A DNA stretch of 64,000 nucleotides from Cellulophaga baltica. Its GTDB lineage: Bacteria > Bacteroidota > Bacteroidia > Flavobacteriales > Flavobacteriaceae. The DNA is taken from contig NZ_FNBD01000009.1 of assembly GCF_900102165.1 (NCBI RefSeq), forward strand, positions 98,931-162,930, read 5' to 3'. Under the pieces are notes generated by a model, which was not told the DNA's origin, did not search any database, and was given only the letters and a program-made list of their open reading frames with translations. The position numbers were made by a program, and so were the translations under genes. Positions 37,060-45,437 of the stretch are shown in pieces (the first letter of the stretch is position 1; each line of letters begins with the position of its first letter).

Positions 37060-38220
37060 ATGAAAATAAAAGATATAAAAACCTACCCCATAAATGTCGG
37101 GTCTGGGAGCCAATTGGTAGTAAAGGTGGAAACAGATTCTGGTATATATGGCTGGGGTGCTTCGGGATTATCTGGGCGTGAACTTGCTGTTGTGGGAGCT
37201 ATTCAGCATTTTAAACCATTTTTAATTGGTAAGGATGCAAGGCAAATTGGAGCACTTTGGCAAGAGATGTATAGAGGCCAGTATTTTGAAGGCGGACGCG
37301 TATTGGCTGCAGCTATATCGGCAATAGACATTGCTTTATATGATATTAAAGGTAAAGCACTAGGGGTCCCTGTTTATGAATTATTAGGAGGAAAACAACG
37401 CGATTATGTAGACTGTTTTGCATCCGTACGTTTTACCACGAGGGAAGAGTTATTTGATTATTCTCTCCTATTGGTTAAAGAAGGGTGGACAATGCTTCGG
37501 TTGGCACCTGCAGAATTTGAATCACAAGACGATAAAGGTCTCTTTGAATCTAGAAAATCAATAGCCTTATTATCAGATTGGCTTATCGATTTGAGAAAAG
37601 AGATTGGTTCTCAAGTCACATTAGGTATTGATTATCATACACGTTTAAATGCTGCAGAGACGTATTCATTTATCAGTAAGATGCCAGCGGGTACAATAGA
37701 TTTCATAGAAGAACCTATTCGAGATGAGAGCCCAGAGGCTTATGGAAGTCTTCGTAAGCTTATAACGGTACCTTTTACTATCGGTGAAGAATTTTCAAGC
37801 AAATGGCAATTTGTACCTTTTATAGAGAAGAATATTACGCAATATGTTCGTCTTGATGTTTGCAACGTTGGCGGAATTACGGAAGCAATGAAAGTAGCGG
37901 CAATGGCAGAATCTCATTATATAGATCTAATGCCACATAACCCATTAGGGCCTATTTGTACGGCCGCATCCATTCATTTGGGGGCAGCATGTTCTAATTT
38001 TAGTTGGTTAGAAGAGGTAAATACGCCAGCACAATACATGGGAACTAATGCTCCGGAGTATTATCCATTACAACACACATTAGAAGGGCCTCGGTATAAA
38101 GTTCTAGATACGCCCGGTTTAGGTGTAGAATTCAATGAAGATTTGGCGGCACAATCAGAATTTGTTCCGGTAGAAATTCCTAGACTACACCGTAGTGATG
38201 GTTCTTTCACCAATTGGTAA
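37060..38220 (+). CDS. Enolase-superfamily acid-sugar dehydratase, galactonate dehydratase-like
   Basis: This 386-residue cytoplasmic enzyme of the mandelate racemase subgroup has metal-binding Asp191 and catalytic His193 (IDYHTRL), Glu217 (FIEEP), Glu243 (IGEEF) and His293 (MPHNPLGP). This pattern matches D-galactonate dehydratase (DgoD) and its relatives, which give 2-keto-3-deoxygalactonate. It clearly differs from the cycloisomerase at 50383-51474. Together with the transporter before it and the lactonase after it, it forms a small aldonate module. The true stereoisomer used, whether D-galactonate, L-galactonate or an anhydro acid, cannot be told from sequence. Confidence 0.78.
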   Translation: MKIKDIKTYPINVGSGSQLVVKVETDSGIYGWGASGLSGRELAVVGAIQHFKPFLIGKDARQIGALWQEMYRGQYFEGGRVLAAAISAIDIALYDIKGKALGVPVYELLGGKQRDYVDCFASVRFTTREELFDYSLLLVKEGWTMLRLAPAEFESQDDKGLFESRKSIALLSDWLIDLRKEIGSQVTLGIDYHTRLNAAETYSFISKMPAGTIDFIEEPIRDESPEAYGSLRKLITVPFTIGEEFSSKWQFVPFIEKNITQYVRLDVCNVGGITEAMKVAAMAESHYIDLMPHNPLGPICTAASIHLGAACSNFSWLEEVNTPAQYMGTNAPEYYPLQHTLEGPRYKVLDTPGLGVEFNEDLAAQSEFVPVEIPRLHRSDGSFTNW

Positions 38221-38249
38221 AACAAGAAGTATAACTAAAAATAGATCCA

Positions 38250-39278
38250 GTGTTTCCTAAAAATATAAGTGTAGTTATTGTCTTTATCATCCTTTCTAGT
38301 TGTAAGATTAAAAAAGAAGCTGTAGTTGGTTCCAAAAGTGAGTTAGCCGCTAATTTCTCTATAGAAATTTTAACAGAGGAAGGTAATTTGGTCATAGATA
38401 AACACAGTAGTATAGAAATTCTGGCCAGTGGCTTTACGTGGACAGAGGGGCCATTGTATATAGAAAAAGGAGATTATCTTTTATTTTCGGATATTCCAAA
38501 TAGTAAAGTTTTTAAGATTGATGCTCAAGGAAAAACGCGTGTTTATTTGCATCCGTCAGGAAGTGATGTAAAGAATTATACAGGAAAAGAAGCCGGTTCT
38601 AATGCGTTGATGTATTATAAGGATGAACTGATTTTGATGCAACAGGGGGAAAGACGAATTGCTAGAATGAAGGCACCTATGAATGCTCCAAAAGAGCGTT
38701 ATGAAATGATTATTGATAGGTATGAGGGCAAAAGATTAAATAGTCCAAATGACGGCGTATTTGATGCGCAAGGGAACCTTTATTTTACAGATCCTCCTTA
38801 TGGTTTGCCTGATGGAATAAACGATATTGCAAAAGAGCTAGATTTTCAGGGTGTCTATTGTTTGTTGGCTTCTGGAAAACTAATAGTGCTTGACAAAGAG
38901 CTAAAGTACCCTAATGGGATTACCCTAGCGCCCGACGAGAAAACACTTTATGTGGCGGCTTCTGATCCTGAAAAAGCAGCTTGGTATTCTTATGCTATTG
39001 TACAACCCGGAATAGTAACTGATAAAAAAATGTTTTATGATGTTACTACTCTAGATCGTGATAAAAAACATAAAGGGTTGCCAGATGGGATGAAAACAAA
39101 TAAAGAAGGGTATCTGTTTGCTACTGGTCCAGATGGTGTTTGGATTTTTAATCCTGATGGAGTTGTAATTGCTAGAATCCATACAGGATTATTGACGGCA
39201 AATTGTGCTCTGTCTACAGATGAATCTCAATTATTCTTAACCGCCGATGATTATATCTTGAAAATTGCTCTAAAATAA
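38250..39278 (+). CDS. SMP-30/gluconolactonase-family lipoprotein
   Basis: This 342-residue protein has a six-bladed propeller of the SMP-30/gluconolactonase family. Typical motifs are EGPLY, SPNDGVFDAQGNLYFTDPPYG, YPNGITLAPDEKTLYVA and GLPDGMKTNKEGYLFATGP. The start is the GTG at 38250; an in-frame stop lies 18 bases upstream. The leader VVIVFIILSSC contains a lipobox, so the enzyme acts outside the cytoplasm. It would open an aldonolactone to the acid, which the ACS transporter could import for the dehydratase. No sugar oxidase that makes such a lactone outside the cell is encoded nearby. Confidence 0.78.
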   Translation: MFPKNISVVIVFIILSSCKIKKEAVVGSKSELAANFSIEILTEEGNLVIDKHSSIEILASGFTWTEGPLYIEKGDYLLFSDIPNSKVFKIDAQGKTRVYLHPSGSDVKNYTGKEAGSNALMYYKDELILMQQGERRIARMKAPMNAPKERYEMIIDRYEGKRLNSPNDGVFDAQGNLYFTDPPYGLPDGINDIAKELDFQGVYCLLASGKLIVLDKELKYPNGITLAPDEKTLYVAASDPEKAAWYSYAIVQPGIVTDKKMFYDVTTLDRDKKHKGLPDGMKTNKEGYLFATGPDGVWIFNPDGVVIARIHTGLLTANCALSTDESQLFLTADDYILKIALK

Positions 39279-39371
39279 AATGCACGTAAAGGCTTGCTAT
39301 CATTTTTTGAGTGCATTAATAGGTTTAATTTTAAATACTTGTTTCTTAGTATGTTAAAATTTAAAGATCTT

Positions 39372-39400
39372 GTATAGGATTAAAAATCTATACATATGTT
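39372..39400. promoter_or_regulatory. Inverted repeat GTATAG-N10-CTATAC with adjoining CATATGTT
   Basis: This lies in the 244-base gap between the lactonase and dehydrogenase genes, the only sizeable gap in the plus operon. The repeat spans 39372-39393 and runs into CATATGTT, a motif shared with the 35565-35594 repeats. It suggests a second, co-regulated promoter for the L-galactose genes. No perfect TAnnTTTG box is present. Confidence 0.4.
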
Positions 39401-39522
39401 CTAGCTTTTAAATCATTTGCTATCTTTAGAAAATCGGATATTATCGAACTTTACACTTGTTAAATCTGAACGTGGAATTAACAAGCTTTAGAGTAATTTC
39501 AATCACCCATAATTCCGAATTA

Positions 39523-40533
39523 ATGAAATATATCGTTTGTGAAAAACCAGGAGAATTTCTTTTAAAAGAAAAAGAAGCACCTGTTAGAAAAGAGAATGAA
39601 GCCTTGCTTAAAATAAAAAAAGTAGGAATTTGTGGTACAGATTTACATGCTTATGGAGGCAATCAAGCTTTTTTTACATACCCGCGAATTTTAGGCCATG
39701 AGTTGGCTTCAGAAGTAGTGGAGATTGGAGCAAATGACCGTGGAATTAAAGCAGGAGATAAGGTGGTAGTAATGCCTTATATCAGTTGTGGAAAATGTAT
39801 AGCCTGCCGTAACGGTAAAACAAATTGCTGTACAAATATACGTGTGTTAGGGGTGCATAGTGATGGAGGAATGCAAGAGATGATTACAGTTCCTACCAAT
39901 ATTTTATTACTAGCCAATAATTTATCTGATGATCAGATGGCTATAGTAGAGCCTCTGGCTATTGGAGCGCACGCTATACGAAGAGCTCAGATAACTCCAG
40001 GAGAAACCGTAGCAGTAGTTGGTTGTGGTCCTATCGGAATTGGAATAATGAAATTAGCGCAAATTGCAGGAGCAAAAGTAATTGCGCTAGATATGAATGA
40101 ACAACGTTTACAATATGTTAAAGATAAAATTGGCGTAGATTACGTGGTAAATGTAGCAAATGATCCTGTGGCAAAAATCACTGAAATTACAAATGGAGAT
40201 TTATGTACTGCAGTTTTTGATGCTTCGGGTCACAAAGGGGCTTTAGAAATGTGTCCGTCGTACATGTCTCATGGAGGTAGGTTTATTTTAGTAGGTTTAT
40301 CTAAAGGTGAACTTACCTATACACACCCGGCAATACATGCAAAAGAAATGACCCTAATGTGCAGTAGAAATGCAACAACCGAAGATTTTGAACATGTTAT
40401 TAATGTTTTGGATCAATTTCCAACGGCATCATTTATAACACATTCCGTTCCCTTTACAGAAATGATTGAAAATTTTGATAGTTGGTTAAAACCAGAAACA
40501 GGCGTAATTAAAGCCACTGTAAATTTTAGTTAA
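39523..40533 (+). CDS. lgoD: Zinc-dependent L-galactonate 5-dehydrogenase-like enzyme (LgoD family)
   Basis: This 336-residue medium-chain dehydrogenase starts at the ATG at 39523 (MKYIVCEKPGEF), because the upstream extension has no family similarity. It has the catalytic zinc site GICGTD and GHE, the structural zinc loop CGKCIACRNGKTNCC, and the nucleotide fold VGCGPIGIG. From memory it resembles E. coli LgoD (YjjN) along its length, including GICGTDLHAYGGNQAFF, RTNCC/KTNCC, GVHSDGG and SRNATTEDF. LgoD oxidises L-galactonate to D-tagaturonate. UxaA and UxaB genes follow directly, which supports the assignment. Alternatives are L-fuconate or other polyol dehydrogenase activity. Confidence 0.78.
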   Translation: MKYIVCEKPGEFLLKEKEAPVRKENEALLKIKKVGICGTDLHAYGGNQAFFTYPRILGHELASEVVEIGANDRGIKAGDKVVVMPYISCGKCIACRNGKTNCCTNIRVLGVHSDGGMQEMITVPTNILLLANNLSDDQMAIVEPLAIGAHAIRRAQITPGETVAVVGCGPIGIGIMKLAQIAGAKVIALDMNEQRLQYVKDKIGVDYVVNVANDPVAKITEITNGDLCTAVFDASGHKGALEMCPSYMSHGGRFILVGLSKGELTYTHPAIHAKEMTLMCSRNATTEDFEHVINVLDQFPTASFITHSVPFTEMIENFDSWLKPETGVIKATVNFS

Positions 40534-40537
40534 ATAG

Positions 40538-42190
40538 ATGCAAAAAAGCTATGTTCAAATAGATTCAAAAGACAACATTATTGTTGCGATTACAAACCTA
40601 AAAGAGGGCTTAGTAGCTTCCGTTGCAGGAACGGAAGTTATTTTAAAAGAACCTATTAAGCAGAAACATAAATTTGCGCTTTATGATTTTAGCGTAGGCG
40701 ATGAGCTATTTATGTATGGCGTTTTAATAGGTAGAGCAATCAAAGAAATTCTTTCGGGTACCGCTATTACTGTTGATAATGTTAAACATGCATCGGCAAC
40801 ATTTAGTGATACTAAAGAGCAGTTCGTTTGGGAACCTCCAGACATTACTAAATTTAAGAATAGCACTTTTAATGGGTACCATAGAAAAGATACTAAAGTA
40901 GGTACCGCCAATTACTGGTTAGTAATTCCATTAACTTTTTGTGAAAATAGAAATATAGATGTTCTCGAGGCTGCGCTTTCTGAAAAATTAGGATATCAAA
41001 CTAAAAAAGATTTTGCAGTAGATACCGATGCCTTAATCCGTAAGTATAAAGCAGGTGCTTCTAAAGAAAACCTTTTGAATACGCCAATAATAGCTACCCA
41101 TGAGGAAATGGCTAAGAATAGAGTGTTTCCTAATGTAGATGGTATAAAATTTTTGAAGCATGACGGTGGTTGTGGCGGCATTAGACAAGACTCTGAAACG
41201 CTTTGCAAGTTATTAGCCGGATATATTGCGAATCCGAATGTTGCGGGGGCTACAATTTTAAGTCTTGGATGCCAAAATGCACAAATATCCATGTTGCATA
41301 ATGCGTTAAAAACGTTAAATATAGATGGTGATAAGCCTGTACATTATTTAGAGCAACAAGGAAGTTTAAGTGAAAGACATTTTATAGAAGAAGCAGTAAA
41401 AGTTACATTTTTAGGGTTAATAGAAGCCAATGAGATAGAAAGAAAACCAGCACCGTTAAGTAAGTTGGTGTTAGGATTAGAGTGTGGTGGTTCTGATGGT
41501 TTTTCAGGAATATCTGCTAATCCAGCATTGGGGTATGCTTCAGATTTATTGGTAGCCTTAGGCGGTAGTCCTGTATTGGCGGAGTTCCCAGAACTGAATG
41601 GGGTAGAACAAGAAATGATTAACCGTTGTGCCACAGAAAAAGACGCGAAAAAGTTCTATAACTTAATGCGTGCCTATTCTGCTGCTGCAGTAGCGGTTGG
41701 TTCTGGTTTTGAAAATAATCCATCACCAGGAAATATAAAAGATGGTTTGATAACAGATGCCATGAAATCTGCCGGAGCAGCTAAAAAAGGAGGAACTTCT
41801 CCTGTTGTAGCGGTTTTAGATTATACGGAACAGGTGACCAAACCAGGGTTAAATTTACTGTGTACTCCGGGCAATGATGTGGAGTCTACTACAGGTTTAG
41901 TAGGGTCTGGGTGCAATATTGTAGTATTTACTACAGGTTTAGGGACGCCAACGGGAAACCCTGTAGCACCTGTATTAAAAATGTCTAGTAATACAAATTT
42001 GTACGAACGTATGAACGATATTATTGATATCAACGCAGGTACTGTAATTAGCGGAGAAGATACCATAGCGACTATGGGTGAAAAAATATTAGAACATATT
42101 ATAAAAGTAGCAAGCGGTGAGCTTGCATCAAAAGCCGTACTACATGGGAATAACGACTTTATTCCTTGGAAAAGAGGAGTCTCTTTATAA
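40538..42190 (+). CDS. uxaA: Altronate dehydratase (UxaA family)
   Basis: This 550-residue protein has an N-terminal SAF domain (about 1-100) and a C-terminal dehydratase domain. HDGGCGGIRQDSE, LGCQNAQ, LGLECGGSDGFSG and DNAGT-like INAGTVISGE are the UxaA/GarD family motifs. UxaA dehydrates D-altronate to 2-keto-3-deoxygluconate. It is some 50 residues longer than the E. coli enzyme, with extra sequence between residues 130 and 190. It begins 4 bases after the LgoD-like gene and is followed by UxaB, so the pathway order is preserved. A role as L-fuconate or L-galactonate dehydratase is a less likely alternative. Confidence 0.85.
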   Translation: MQKSYVQIDSKDNIIVAITNLKEGLVASVAGTEVILKEPIKQKHKFALYDFSVGDELFMYGVLIGRAIKEILSGTAITVDNVKHASATFSDTKEQFVWEPPDITKFKNSTFNGYHRKDTKVGTANYWLVIPLTFCENRNIDVLEAALSEKLGYQTKKDFAVDTDALIRKYKAGASKENLLNTPIIATHEEMAKNRVFPNVDGIKFLKHDGGCGGIRQDSETLCKLLAGYIANPNVAGATILSLGCQNAQISMLHNALKTLNIDGDKPVHYLEQQGSLSERHFIEEAVKVTFLGLIEANEIERKPAPLSKLVLGLECGGSDGFSGISANPALGYASDLLVALGGSPVLAEFPELNGVEQEMINRCATEKDAKKFYNLMRAYSAAAVAVGSGFENNPSPGNIKDGLITDAMKSAGAAKKGGTSPVVAVLDYTEQVTKPGLNLLCTPGNDVESTTGLVGSGCNIVVFTTGLGTPTGNPVAPVLKMSSNTNLYERMNDIIDINAGTVISGEDTIATMGEKILEHIIKVASGELASKAVLHGNNDFIPWKRGVSL

Positions 42191-42224
42191 ATTATTTTTC
42201 AGTTTAAAGAAAAGTAAACGCACG

Positions 42225-43703
42225 ATGATAGTAGAAAAAAAGGCAGTGAAAATGAAAATATTAGATAGAACTACAGCAAATAAACCAATTACTCACCCAG
42301 TGAAAGTACTGCAATTTGGAGGAGGAAATTTTTTAAGAGCCTTTTGTGATTGGATGTTTGATGTTTTAAATAAAACTACTGATTTTAATGGGAGTGTTGT
42401 GGTGGTCAAGCCAACAGAACGTGGCGACTACACAGCGCTAAGAGCACAAGATGGTTTGTTTCATGTAGCGTTAGATGGGGTCCGTAATGGTGCATTAGTT
42501 TCGGAAGTAACCCTAGTAGAATCTGTGAGTGATGTTATTCAGCCTTATACAGAATGGGATAAATACCTGCAATTAGCAGAGCAACCAGAAATGCGGTTTA
42601 TTGTTTCTAATACGACAGAGGCCGGAATAAAATTTTCTGAGAATGATAAACAAACTGATTTTCCTCCGCATGAATTCCCAGCAAAATTAACACTATGGTT
42701 GTACCACCGATTTAATTTTTTTAACGGTGCCGTAGATAAAGGCTGCATTTTATTACCCTGTGAACTGATTGAAAATAATGGAGAGGCATTAAAAAGCACA
42801 ATCCTTCAATATTCCAAACATTGGAAGTTAGAAAAAGAGTTTGCGACTTGGTTAGAAAAATATAACTACTTCTGTAGCACTTTAGTAGATCGGATAGTTT
42901 CTGGTTTTCCTGAAGATCGTAAAGAAGCAATTGAAAAACAAATAGGTTTTAAAGATGAGTTATTGGTAGCTGGTGAAGATTACCATAGTTGGGTCATCAA
43001 AGCACCATCTTTAGTAAAGGCAGAGCTACCTTTTGCACAAACAAATTTAAATGTGCAGTTTGTAGAAGATTTATCGGCATATAGAGAAATGAAAGTGCGT
43101 ATTTTAAACGGAGCACATACTTCTTTGGTGCCTGTAGGCTATTTAGCAGGCTTACGTACGGTAAAAGAGAGCATGGATGATACTGCAGTTTGTAATCATG
43201 TGATGCAAGTACTTTCTACCGAAATAAAACCTACACTTAATAATTTTTCTACAGCAGAAATAGATGCATTTATAAATGCCGTTATAGATCGTTTTAAGAA
43301 CCCAACATTAAAACATTTCCTAATTGCAATTTCGCTGAATAGTACCTCTAAATTTCAAGCGCGTTTGCTACCTGCTTTTATAGAGTATACACAGCTGAAG
43401 GGCGTTTTTCCAAAAAGAATAGCCTTCTCTTTAGCTTGTATGATACGCTTTTATAAAGGAGATTTTAAAGGCGATAAAATAGCAGTGAATGATGATGAAA
43501 ATGTTCTAGACTTCTTTAGTCAAGAATGGGGAAAGGTGACCAAAGAGGAGCAAACTATAGATGATTTAGTGCAGAATGTACTTTCTAATAGTGCTATTGT
43601 GGGAACAGATCTGAGCCAGTATCCTGGTTTGGTAAAGTATATTTCAGAAGTCTTATTAGCAATAGATAAAAAAGGAGTAAAAGTGTGTTTAAGCACCTTG
43701 TAA
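42225..43703 (+). CDS. uxaB: Tagaturonate reductase (UxaB family)
   Basis: This 492-residue protein of the mannitol dehydrogenase superfamily has the signature LQFGGGNFLRAFCDWMFD near its N-terminus (dinucleotide binding) and the catalytic region KVRILNGAHTSLVPVGYLAG. UxaB reduces D-tagaturonate to D-altronate with NADH. I chose the ATG at 42225; a second ATG at 42252 (MKILDR) fits the family alignment as well, and longer forms would overlap UxaA. It sits directly between UxaA and the lactonase gene. Together with the LgoD-like dehydrogenase it would convert L-galactonate to altronate. Confidence 0.86.
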   Translation: MIVEKKAVKMKILDRTTANKPITHPVKVLQFGGGNFLRAFCDWMFDVLNKTTDFNGSVVVVKPTERGDYTALRAQDGLFHVALDGVRNGALVSEVTLVESVSDVIQPYTEWDKYLQLAEQPEMRFIVSNTTEAGIKFSENDKQTDFPPHEFPAKLTLWLYHRFNFFNGAVDKGCILLPCELIENNGEALKSTILQYSKHWKLEKEFATWLEKYNYFCSTLVDRIVSGFPEDRKEAIEKQIGFKDELLVAGEDYHSWVIKAPSLVKAELPFAQTNLNVQFVEDLSAYREMKVRILNGAHTSLVPVGYLAGLRTVKESMDDTAVCNHVMQVLSTEIKPTLNNFSTAEIDAFINAVIDRFKNPTLKHFLIAISLNSTSKFQARLLPAFIEYTQLKGVFPKRIAFSLACMIRFYKGDFKGDKIAVNDDENVLDFFSQEWGKVTKEEQTIDDLVQNVLSNSAIVGTDLSQYPGLVKYISEVLLAIDKKGVKVCLSTL

Positions 43704-43712
43704 GTTAGAGAT

Positions 43713-44540
43713 ATGATTATAGATTCACATCAACATTTTTGGAAATACGAACCAAAAAAACATAGTTGGATAGACGATGACATGGCCGTAATCAGAAAAG
43801 ATTTTATGCCAGCAAGTCTTAAGAAAACATATTTTGAAAACGGTATAGCGGGTTGTGTAGCCGTTGAAGCAAACCAAAGTACAATGGAAACCGATTTTCT
43901 AATGGATTTGGCTTCTAAGAACGATTTTATAAAAGGAATTGTGGGTTGGGTAGACTTTAGAGCCGATGATATTGAAGAGGTGTTAAAACATTACCATCAA
44001 TTTCCTATTGTTAAAGGGTTTCGCCATGTAGTGCAAGGAGAGGCAGATCACAATTTTTTATTGAGACCCGATTTTTTAAACGGAATTTCAAAATTAGAGC
44101 CGTATCATTTTACGTATGATATTCTTGTATTTCCTCATCAATTAGGAGCTGTTTTAGAGTTTGTGAAAAAGTTTCCGAAAATCAATTTTGTTATAGATCA
44201 TATCGCAAAGCCGTATATCAAAGATGGTTTTTTTGAAGGTTGGGCAGTGCTTATGGAGGCTATCGGAAAAGAGCCTAATGTGTTTTGTAAACTCTCAGGG
44301 ATGATTACGGAAGCAGATTATAATACATGGAAGCCAGAGCAATTACAACCCTATATGCAATGGGTGTTAGATGCTTTTGGAGCCGATAAGTTGCTTTTTG
44401 GCTCTGATTGGCCGGTATGTTTAGTGGCAGGAAATTATCAAAGGGTAAAAGAAATAGTGACCAATTTTATTGCGCACTTACCAGAGGATGATCAGGCCAA
44501 AATTATGGGCTTGAATGCCATAAAGTTTTACAATTTATAA
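43713..44540 (+). CDS. Sugar lactonase, amidohydrolase superfamily (L-fucono/L-galactonolactonase type)
   Basis: This 275-residue cytoplasmic enzyme of the COG3618 group has metal ligand motifs at the start (IIDSHQHFW), VIDHIAKP in the middle and FGSDWPV towards the end. Members hydrolyse L-fucono-, L-rhamnono- or L-galactonolactones made by sugar dehydrogenases. It lies 10 bases before the dehydrogenase gene at 44551, which would supply its lactone. Here L-galactono-1,5-lactone is the inferred substrate because LgoD, UxaB and UxaA homologues lie upstream. L-fuconolactone is the alternative, and one enzyme could serve both sugars. Confidence 0.82.
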   Translation: MIIDSHQHFWKYEPKKHSWIDDDMAVIRKDFMPASLKKTYFENGIAGCVAVEANQSTMETDFLMDLASKNDFIKGIVGWVDFRADDIEEVLKHYHQFPIVKGFRHVVQGEADHNFLLRPDFLNGISKLEPYHFTYDILVFPHQLGAVLEFVKKFPKINFVIDHIAKPYIKDGFFEGWAVLMEAIGKEPNVFCKLSGMITEADYNTWKPEQLQPYMQWVLDAFGADKLLFGSDWPVCLVAGNYQRVKEIVTNFIAHLPEDDQAKIMGLNAIKFYNL

Positions 44541-44550
44541 AATATAGCAG

Positions 44551-45342
44551 ATGGATTTAAAGTTAAAAGATAAGATCATTGTAGTCACTGGTGCTGCAGG
44601 TATAAAAGGTAGCATTGGAGAAACTATTGTTCAACATTTAGCTGCAGAAGGTGCAATTCCAGTTATTGTTTGCCGTAATGATAGAGGGTTTGGCTACGAG
44701 AAAGAATTACAGGACAAAGGGATTGATGCGTTGTTTGTGAAAACAGATTTATCGGATGCCGTTCAGATTGAAGCAGCAGTAAGAAAAATAGAAAATAAAT
44801 ACGGTAAAATCGATGCGCTCATTAATAATGTAGGTGTAAATGATGGTGCAGGTTTAGATGCTTCTATTGATGATTTTATGTACTCTTTAAAGCTAAATAT
44901 GGTAAGTTATTTTGCAATGACGAAATACTGCCTTCCAATGTTGAAAAAAACAAAAGGAAATATTCTAAATATAGGTTCTAAAGTTGCGCTTACGGGGCAA
45001 GGAGGAACGTCTGGCTATGCAGCTTCTAAAGGAGGTGTTTTTGGTCTAACTCGCGAGTGGGCTGTAGATTTAATAAAATTCGGAATTCGGTCCAATGCCA
45101 TAGTTATTGCAGAAAGTTGGACTCCCGCCTATGATGCTTGGATAAAAACCTTAGAAAACGGCCAAGAAAAATTGAATGCTATTGTAAAGAAAATTCCTTT
45201 AGAAAATAGAATGACCATGCCTGCGGAAATTGCAGATCAATGTTTGTTTACCATCTCAGAGAAATCATCACATACTACAGGACAATTTATAACTGTAGAT
45301 GGCGGATACGTTCATTTGGATAGATCACTACTCACAGAATAA
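44551..45342 (+). CDS. Short-chain dehydrogenase, L-fucose/L-galactose 1-dehydrogenase-like
   Basis: This 263-residue SDR has the nucleotide motif TGAAGIKGSIG (7-residue-gap variant), NNVG, catalytic Ser in NIGSK and YAASK. The features VIVCRNDRG and ESWTPAYDAWI are typical of bacterial L-fucose dehydrogenases. It would oxidise the anomeric carbon of L-fucose or L-galactose to the lactone using NAD(P). The gene order mutarotase, permease, dehydrogenase and lactonase is that of a non-phosphorylating L-sugar pathway. A role as 2-keto-3-deoxy-acid dehydrogenase is possible but less consistent with the neighbours. Confidence 0.75.
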   Translation: MDLKLKDKIIVVTGAAGIKGSIGETIVQHLAAEGAIPVIVCRNDRGFGYEKELQDKGIDALFVKTDLSDAVQIEAAVRKIENKYGKIDALINNVGVNDGAGLDASIDDFMYSLKLNMVSYFAMTKYCLPMLKKTKGNILNIGSKVALTGQGGTSGYAASKGGVFGLTREWAVDLIKFGIRSNAIVIAESWTPAYDAWIKTLENGQEKLNAIVKKIPLENRMTMPAEIADQCLFTISEKSSHTTGQFITVDGGYVHLDRSLLTE

Positions 45343-45437
45343 GATTAAAAGACATTTGTGTTATTATTTAAGACGCTTATCGCCTTGAAGCACCCTTGTC
45401 ATTTCTATTTTTGATTTTAAAATTAATCAATCCACAT

